Assembly (NCBI RefSeq): GCF_030010625.1
Contig: NZ_JASCXN010000020.1
Span: forward strand, 62,001 to 126,000
DNA length: 64,000 bases
Source: Streptomyces sp. CC208A
Lineage (GTDB): Bacteria > Actinomycetota > Actinomycetes > Streptomycetales > Streptomycetaceae
Direction of reading: 5' to 3'
Of this stretch, positions 58,759 through 64,000 are shown one piece after another. Position 1 is the stretch's first letter, and every line of letters begins with the position of its first letter. The notes beneath the pieces were generated by a model. That model saw only the letters and a program-made list of their open reading frames with translations, was not told the DNA's origin and did no database searches. Made by a program: the position numbers and the translations under genes.

Positions 58759-60285
58759 TCAGGAGTGGACGGTGCCGCTTCTCTGCCCCTGTCCGAGCCT
58801 GCTGTGGCCGCGCCCGTACAGGAAGTACACGGCGACGCCGATCACCATCCAGACCGCGAAGCGGAACCAGGTCTCGCCCGGCAGGTTGAGCATCAGCCAC
58901 AGCGAGGCGGCGATGGAGAGGAGCGGCAGCACCGGCACCCACGGGGTCCGGAAGGCGCGGTGCAGGTCGGGGCGGGTGCGGCGGAGCACCATGACGCCGG
59001 CGGCGACCATCACGAAGGCGAAGAGGGTGCCGATGTTCACCAGGGTCGCCAGCTCGTTGATGCTGGTGAAGCCGGCGACGACGGCGATGACCGAGCCGAG
59101 CAGGATCGTGGGGCGGTACGGCGTCCTGAACCGCGGGTGCGTCCGGGAGAAGAAGCGGGGCAGCAGTCCGTCCCGGCTCATCGCGAAGAAGACGCGGGTC
59201 TGGCCGAGCAGCAGGATGAGGCAGACCGTGGTGAGGCCGACGGCCGCGCCGAAGCTGATCACGCCCGCGTAGAAGGGGTGGCCCGCGGCCTTGAAGGCGT
59301 CGGCGAGCGGGGCGCTGACGGACAGCTCGGTGTAGTGCTGCATGCCGGTGACGACCAGGGCGACCGCCACGTACAGCACGGTGCAGATGAGCAGCGAGCC
59401 GAGGATGCCCCGGGGCATGTCCCGCTGGGGGACCTTGGTCTCCTCGGCGGCGGTGGCGACCACGTCGAAGCCGATGAAGGCGAAGAAGACGATGGAGGCG
59501 GCGGTGAAGATGCCCATGACGCCGAAGTTGGTGGGCTCGTAGCCGAAGAGGAGCTGGACGAGGGGGGCGGTCCAGTTGTCGCCGCCGCCCTCGGGGGTGG
59601 TGGCCGGCGGGAGGAACGGCTCGTAGTTGTCGCCGACGACGAAGAACAGGCCCGCGATGATCACGATCATGACGACGGTGACCTTGATCGCCACCACCAG
59701 GGCGGTGATCCGGGCGGACAGCTTCATGCCCAGGACGAGGATCGCGGTGAGCACCAGGACCAGCAGGAAGGCGAGGAGGTCGAAGGTGCCGCCGGGCGCG
59801 TCCGGACCTTCCAGGAAGCTCGGCAGGTGCCATCCCGCGTTGTCCATCAGCGAGCGGACGTACCCGGACCAGCCGACCGCCACCACCGCCGTGCCCAGCG
59901 CGAACTCCAGGACGAGGTCCCAGCCGATGATCCAGGCCGGCAGCTCGCCGATGGAGGCGTACGCGAAGGTGTACGCCGATCCGGCCACCGGCACCGTCGA
60001 GGCGAACTCCGCGTAGCAGAGGGCGGCCAGGGCGCAGACGATGCCGGCCGCGACGAAGGCGAGGGCCGTGGCGGGGCCCGCGTTCTCCTTGGCGACCTTG
60101 CCGGTCAGGACGAAGATGCCGGTGCCGATGATGACGCCGACGCCGAAGACCGTGAGGTCCCAGGCGGAGAGGGACTTCCGGAGCGCGTGCTCCGGTTCCT
60201 CGGTGTCCCGGATGGACTGCTCGACCGACTTGGTCCGGAACACTCCTCCGGAGTCGGCCCGTGGGGGGCGCTGGTCCGTGCTCAC
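58759..60285 (-). CDS. APC-family amino acid permease
   Basis: The GTG at 60285 (GGAGGTACGAC upstream) gives 508 residues with about 12 membrane helices. LSAWDLTVFGVGVIIGTGIFVLTG is the first helix, with the conserved G-x-G-x-I-I-G-T-G-I-F signature of the amino acid/polyamine/organocation superfamily. FFAFIGFDVVATAAEETKVPQRDMPRGI is the family's loop between helices 6 and 7 with the substrate-site helix. Cationic amino acid permeases show this pattern, but the substrate is not settled by eye. It stands alone, 102 bp before the beta-propeller gene. Confidence 0.9.
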   Translation of the reverse strand: MSTDQRPPRADSGGVFRTKSVEQSIRDTEEPEHALRKSLSAWDLTVFGVGVIIGTGIFVLTGKVAKENAGPATALAFVAAGIVCALAALCYAEFASTVPVAGSAYTFAYASIGELPAWIIGWDLVLEFALGTAVVAVGWSGYVRSLMDNAGWHLPSFLEGPDAPGGTFDLLAFLLVLVLTAILVLGMKLSARITALVVAIKVTVVMIVIIAGLFFVVGDNYEPFLPPATTPEGGGDNWTAPLVQLLFGYEPTNFGVMGIFTAASIVFFAFIGFDVVATAAEETKVPQRDMPRGILGSLLICTVLYVAVALVVTGMQHYTELSVSAPLADAFKAAGHPFYAGVISFGAAVGLTTVCLILLLGQTRVFFAMSRDGLLPRFFSRTHPRFRTPYRPTILLGSVIAVVAGFTSINELATLVNIGTLFAFVMVAAGVMVLRRTRPDLHRAFRTPWVPVLPLLSIAASLWLMLNLPGETWFRFAVWMVIGVAVYFLYGRGHSRLGQGQRSGTVHS

Positions 60286-60386
60286 CGTCGTACCTCCGCG
60301 TCGTCCGGGACCGGCCGGGCCCCGGGCCCCCGCGGACGGGGGGTCGAGGGGACGCTGCCCGCGCCGGGGCCGGAATGCACGCGAAA

Positions 60387-60424
60387 GGGCCGGTCGGCAC
60401 CCGGGAGGGTGAACCGACCGGCCC
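60387..60424 (-). terminator. dxs terminator
   Basis: GGGCCGGTCGG (60387-60397) and CCGACCGGCCC (60414-60424) pair over 11 bp. On the minus strand the stem is followed by TTTCGC, a short T-run, after the dxs stop at 60473. Confidence 0.8.
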
Positions 60425-60472
60425 GGTGGTGACGCGGAGTGATGCTCTCCGGGAGGAGAGACCAAAGGGGGC

Positions 60473-62404
60473 TCAGTCGCGGGCGGGCTCCACGGCCTCC
60501 TGAGCCGTCTCCTCGGCGGCCTCGAACCTGCCGTCCAGGCGCGAGACCAGGCCGGTGACCTGGCGGGCGATGTCCGGGGCGGTCAGGCCGATCTCGGCCA
60601 GGACCTCGCCGCGGGAGGCGTGGTCGAGGAAGACCGGCGGGATGCCGAAGTCACGCAGCGGCACGTCGACGCCGGCGTCGCGCAGCGCCTGGGAGACGGC
60701 CGCGCCGACGCCGCCGACCCGGCTGTTGTCCTCGACGGTGACGACGACCCGGTGGCGGGCGGCGAGCGGGGCGAGGGCCTCGTCGACCGGCTTCACCCAG
60801 CGGGGGTCGACGACGGTGGTGGAGATGCCCTGCTTGTCGAGGAGACCGGCGATCTCCAGGCACATCGGGGCGAGCGCGCCGACCGAGACCAGGAGGACGT
60901 CCGGCCGGTCGCTGCCGGCCTCGCGGAGCACGTCCATGGAGCCGACCCGGCCCACGGCGGGGACGGCGGGGCCGACCGCGCCCTTGGAGAAGCGGACCAC
61001 CGTGGGGGCGTCGGTGACCTCGACGGCCTCACGGAGCTGGGCGCGGACCTGGTCGGCGTCGCGCGGGGCGGCGAGCCTGAGGCCGGGCACGACCTGGAGG
61101 ATCGACATGTCCCACATGCCGTTGTGGGAGGCGCCGTCGGTGCCGGTGACACCGGCCCGGTCCAGGACGAAGGTGACGCCGCACCTGTGCAGGGCCACGT
61201 CCATGAGGACCTGGTCGAAGGCGCGGTTGAGGAAGGTCGCGTAGACCGCGAAGACCGGATGGAGGCCACCGGTGGCGAGGCCGGCCGCGGAGACCGCGCC
61301 GTGCTGCTCGGCGATGCCGACGTCGAAGACCCGCTCGGGGAACTCCTTGGCGAACTTGTCCAGGCCGACCGGCTGGAGCATGGCGGCGGTGATCGCCACG
61401 ATGTCCTCGCGCTCCTTGCCGAGCGCGACCATCTCCTCGCCGAAGACGCTGGTCCAGTCGGCGCCGGAGGTGGCGATCGGGAGGCCGGTGTCGGGGTGGA
61501 TCTTGCCGACGGCGTGGAAGCGGTCGGCCTCGTCCTGGAGGGCGGGCTGGTAGCCGCGGCCCTTCTCGGTGAGGCAGTGGACGATGACCGGGCCGCCGAA
61601 GCGCTTGGCGCGGGTGAGGGCGGACTCCAGGGCCTCGATGTCGTGGCCGTCGATGGGGCCGACGTACTTCAGGCCCAGGTCCTCGAACATGCCCTGGGGG
61701 GCGATGAAGTCCTTGAGGCCCTTCTTGGCGCCGTGCAGGGTCTCGTACAGCGGCTTCCCGACGACCGGGGTGCGCTCCAGGATGTCCTTGCCGCGGGCGA
61801 GGAAGCGCTCGTAGCCGTCGGTGGTGCGCAGGGTGGCCAGGTGGTTGGCGAGGCCGCCGATGGTGGGGGCGTAGGAGCGCTCGTTGTCGTTGACGACGAT
61901 GACGAGCGGGCGGTCCTTGGCGGCGGCGATGTTGTTGAGCGCCTCCCAGGCCATGCCGCCGGTGAGGGCCCCGTCGCCGATGACGGCGACGACGTGGTCG
62001 TCCTTCTTGAGGATCTGGTTCGCCTTGGCGAGGCCGTCGGCCCAGCCGAGGACGGTCGAGGCGTGCGAGTTCTCGATCACGTCGTGCTCGGACTCGGCCT
62101 GCGAGGGGTAGCCGGAGAGGCCGCCCTTCATCTTGAGCCGGGAGAAGTCCTGGCGGCCGGTGAGGAGCTTGTGCACGTAGCTCTGGTGGCCGGTGTCCCA
62201 GAGGACCTTGTCCTTCGGGGAGTCGAAGACCCGGTGCAGGGCGATGGTCAGTTCGACCACGCCGAGGTTGGGACCGAGGTGTCCACCGGTCTTGGAGACG
62301 GCGTCGACGAGGAAGGTCCGGACCTCCGCGGCCAGCTGGTCCAGCTGTTCCGGGGAGAGCCGGTCCAGGTCGCGCGGTCCCGTGATACGGGTCAGCAGGG
62401 CCAC
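60473..62404 (-). CDS. dxs: 1-deoxy-D-xylulose-5-phosphate synthase
   Basis: Dxs condenses pyruvate with glyceraldehyde-3-phosphate, the first step of the MEP isoprenoid pathway, using thiamine diphosphate. The GTG at 62404 with AAGGAGGAACG upstream gives 643 residues starting VALLTRITGPRDLDRLS, matching other Streptomyces Dxs proteins; the frame is open back to 62482 but that extension lacks family character. GDGALTGGMAWEALNNIA is the TPP/magnesium motif, KTGGHLGPNLGVVEL and DTGHQSYVHKLLTGR are N-terminal signatures, and DRAGVTGTDGASHNGMWD the transketolase-type second domain. The acidic C-terminal tail is extra. Confidence 0.95.
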   Translation of the reverse strand: MALLTRITGPRDLDRLSPEQLDQLAAEVRTFLVDAVSKTGGHLGPNLGVVELTIALHRVFDSPKDKVLWDTGHQSYVHKLLTGRQDFSRLKMKGGLSGYPSQAESEHDVIENSHASTVLGWADGLAKANQILKKDDHVVAVIGDGALTGGMAWEALNNIAAAKDRPLVIVVNDNERSYAPTIGGLANHLATLRTTDGYERFLARGKDILERTPVVGKPLYETLHGAKKGLKDFIAPQGMFEDLGLKYVGPIDGHDIEALESALTRAKRFGGPVIVHCLTEKGRGYQPALQDEADRFHAVGKIHPDTGLPIATSGADWTSVFGEEMVALGKEREDIVAITAAMLQPVGLDKFAKEFPERVFDVGIAEQHGAVSAAGLATGGLHPVFAVYATFLNRAFDQVLMDVALHRCGVTFVLDRAGVTGTDGASHNGMWDMSILQVVPGLRLAAPRDADQVRAQLREAVEVTDAPTVVRFSKGAVGPAVPAVGRVGSMDVLREAGSDRPDVLLVSVGALAPMCLEIAGLLDKQGISTTVVDPRWVKPVDEALAPLAARHRVVVTVEDNSRVGGVGAAVSQALRDAGVDVPLRDFGIPPVFLDHASRGEVLAEIGLTAPDIARQVTGLVSRLDGRFEAAEETAQEAVEPARD

Positions 62405-62540
62405 CCGTTCCTCCTTGCGTTCTGAGCTGGTCGAGCTTGCCGATTTTGCCGAGTCTAATGTTCCGTCTTGGATCGTGGTCATCCGGCCGCCCGGAGCGGC
62501 ATCACCCGCACGGGGGATGTACTGCTCCGGACGCGACGGT

Positions 62541-62568
62541 GCCCGGCACCGGTTTCCCGGTGCCGGGC
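62541..62568 (-). terminator. terminator of the sugar ABC operon
   Basis: GCCCGGCACCGG (62541-62552), loop TTTC, CCGGTGCCGGGC (62557-62568): 12 perfect pairs, located downstream of the permease stop in its own orientation. Confidence 0.85.
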
Positions 62569-62620
62569 GGATGGGGAGCGCCTTACCCGCGGGGCCTGCC
62601 CGCGGGGGCCTCCTCGCAGG

Positions 62621-63907
62621 TCACGCGCGTCCCGCGGACTTCTGGGTCCTGCGGGAGACGGAGTCGATGATCACGGCGATGAGGAGCACCGCGCCGGTGA
62701 TCATGTACTGGATGGCGTTGGACTCCAGGTTGAGCTGGTTGAGGCCCTGGACGATCGACTGGAGCACCAGGATGCCCAGGAGCGCCGACCAGACCTTGCC
62801 GCGGCCGCCGAAGAGGGAGGTGCCGCCGATGACCGCGGCGGCGATGCACATCATCAGCTGGTTGCCGCCGCCGAGCGAGCGGTCGGCGCCGCCGGTGGCG
62901 GAGGCGAGGAAGAGGCCGCCGACGGCGCCCAGGGTGCCGGAGATCATGAAGACCGAGGTCCGGATCCAGGCGACGTTGATGCCGGCCCTGCGGGCCGCCT
63001 CGATGCCGCCGCCGACCGCGAAGACCTGGCGGCCGTAGGTGGTGCGGCGCAGCACGAAGTCGGTGACCAGGAGGATCGCCAGGAAGATCACCAGGGAGAG
63101 GGGCAGGCCCTTCTCCTGGTTGAAGCCGTACGCGGCGACGAGGACGAGGACCGCGAGGACGCCGGTGCGCAGCAGGATCTCGCTGTGCGGGCGGTGCGGC
63201 AGCTCGGCGGCCCTGCGGCGGCGGGAGTCGCTCAGCTGGGCGAGGTAGAAGGCGGCGATCACCACGGCGGCGAGGCCGTAGGCGGCGGCGACGTCGGAGA
63301 AGTAGAACTTCGTGAGGTCGCCGACGAAGCTGCCGATGGGGGTCGGGATGGTCGACTTCTCGCCCATCACCCAGGTCTGGAGGCCGGCCCAGCCGAGGAA
63401 GCCGGCGAGGGTGACGACGAAGGCGGGGACGCCGATCTTGGAGAAGACCAGGCCGTGGAAGGCGCCGAGCAGGGTGCCGGACAGGATGCCGAGGAGGATC
63501 GCGAGGGAGTCCGGCATGTCGGTGGCGAGGACGCCCCAGACGGAGCCCGCGAGGCCGGCGACCGAGCCGACGGCGAGGTCGATCTCGCCGAGCAGCAGCA
63601 CGAAGACGATGCCGACGGCCATGATGCCGGGGCCGGCCGCGTACAGCATGATCTGGTCGAGGTTGTACGAGGTGATGAAGTTGCCGGTCAGCGCCTGGAA
63701 GACGATGCCGATGACGAGGAGGCCGACGACGACCGGCAGGGAGCCGATCTCGCCGGAGCGGATCTTGCGCTTGAACTCGTCGACGTAGCCCTTGAGGCCC
63801 TGCTCGCGGACGAGGAGACGGGGGTCGACGGCGGGGACCGCGGCGGCCTCGGCGGTGCGGGGCTCGGGGACCTGGGCCTTCTCGGTGGCCTTCGGGGTCG
63901 TGCTCAC
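62621..63907 (-). CDS. sugar ABC transporter permease (XylH/RbsC-like)
   Basis: The GTG at 63907 gives 428 residues with about 10 hydrophobic spans. IMAVGIVFVLLLGEIDLAVGSVAGLAG and RRTTYGRQVFAVGGGIEAARRAGINV are the conserved blocks of the ribose/xylose permease family, the latter being the EAA-like loop that contacts the ATPase. It imports a pentose or similar sugar with an ATP-binding subunit whose 3' end is present at 63904-64000. The stop of that gene overlaps this start by 4 bp. The N-terminal 60 residues are polar, longer than in many RbsC proteins, which is common for XylH-like permeases. Confidence 0.92.
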   Translation of the reverse strand: MSTTPKATEKAQVPEPRTAEAAAVPAVDPRLLVREQGLKGYVDEFKRKIRSGEIGSLPVVVGLLVIGIVFQALTGNFITSYNLDQIMLYAAGPGIMAVGIVFVLLLGEIDLAVGSVAGLAGSVWGVLATDMPDSLAILLGILSGTLLGAFHGLVFSKIGVPAFVVTLAGFLGWAGLQTWVMGEKSTIPTPIGSFVGDLTKFYFSDVAAAYGLAAVVIAAFYLAQLSDSRRRRAAELPHRPHSEILLRTGVLAVLVLVAAYGFNQEKGLPLSLVIFLAILLVTDFVLRRTTYGRQVFAVGGGIEAARRAGINVAWIRTSVFMISGTLGAVGGLFLASATGGADRSLGGGNQLMMCIAAAVIGGTSLFGGRGKVWSALLGILVLQSIVQGLNQLNLESNAIQYMITGAVLLIAVIIDSVSRRTQKSAGRA

Positions 63908-64000
63908 TGGGCTGCCTCCGCGGTGCGGGCCTGCCGGCGGGTCACGGCGTTGTCCGTGGCGCCGGTGATCGCCGCGATGATCTCTTCGTGCGTGGTGGTG
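63904..64000 (-). CDS. sugar ABC transporter ATP-binding protein, C-terminal fragment
   Basis: Only the last 31 codons are in the window, reading THEEIIAAITGATDNAV and ending AEAAQ before TGA. The T-x-E-E-I-I-A-A-I-T-G-A segment is the usual C terminus of RbsA/XylG-type tandem ATPases. The stop overlaps the permease start (GTGA), so the two are translationally coupled. The rest of the gene and probably a binding-protein gene lie to the right. Confidence 0.8.
   Translation of the reverse strand, partial: TTTHEEIIAAITGATDNAVTRRQARTAEAAQ

Overview
The window is chromosomal DNA from a high-GC actinomycete, almost certainly a Streptomyces. The grounds are dense coding with a strong G/C bias at third codon positions, many GTG starts, and lineage-typical genes: a WhiI-type sporulation response regulator, a DUF397/XRE/RsbW-like ATPase group, DUF3000, the coproporphyrin-dependent haem enzymes HemQ and CgoX, mycothiol-linked proteins and LCP/Stealth cell-wall genes. 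From memory, the order hemQ - cgoX - hemE - whiI - RNase D - fadA/fadB - dxs matches a core region of the S. coelicolor chromosome. No rRNA, tRNA, CRISPR array, insertion sequence or prophage was seen.

Layout. 0-2.4 kb: leftward pair of a secreted protein and a short copper amine oxidase-like protein. 2.5-12.3 kb: glycogen/trehalose genes glgX, treY and treZ, interleaved with a degenerate-looking P450, a DUF1707-FHA protein and a GNAT enzyme. 12.3-18 kb: three leftward genes of unknown role, a VOC protein, then an EF-G paralogue preceded by a leader ORF flanked by two hairpins. 18-19.7 kb: RsbW-like ATPase divergent from an XRE-DUF397 pair, with a perfect 30-bp palindrome between them. 19.8-26.8 kb: housekeeping and redox genes (SDR, DsbA-like, GNAT, MsrB, MurC, RibD-like reductase, ZapE, OsmC). 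26.9-29.2 kb: a PhoX-PPK2 phosphate/polyphosphate pair. 29.3-30.9 kb: deacetylase lipoprotein and Pth2.

31.0-34.3 kb is the most unusual locus. A DUF692 (MNIO-family) enzyme with a C-terminal partner-like domain sits 5 bp from a TIGR04222-type membrane protein ending in a Ser/Gly tail with six regularly placed cysteines. A tailless paralogue follows. Known DUF692 enzymes modify Cys-containing peptides, so this looks like an enzyme with its membrane-anchored substrate.

34.4-41.7 kb: haem genes (hemQ, cgoX, hemE) interleaved with a DUF4349 lipoprotein, a CoA-disulfide-reductase-like flavoprotein, an RTX-like secreted protein and DUF3000. 41.7-44 kb: whiI behind a sequence closely matching the sigma-WhiG promoter consensus, then RNase D. 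44-48.9 kb: alpha/beta hydrolase, then the fadA-fadB beta-oxidation pair. 48.9-57.5 kb: a leftward four-gene operon (Stealth protein, beta-rich protein, glycosyltransferase-Stealth fusion, SGNH esterase) divergent from an LCP ligase, together suggesting assembly and wall attachment of a phosphate-linked glycopolymer. 57.6-64 kb: beta-propeller protein, APC permease, dxs, and the start of a sugar ABC transporter operon running off the right edge.
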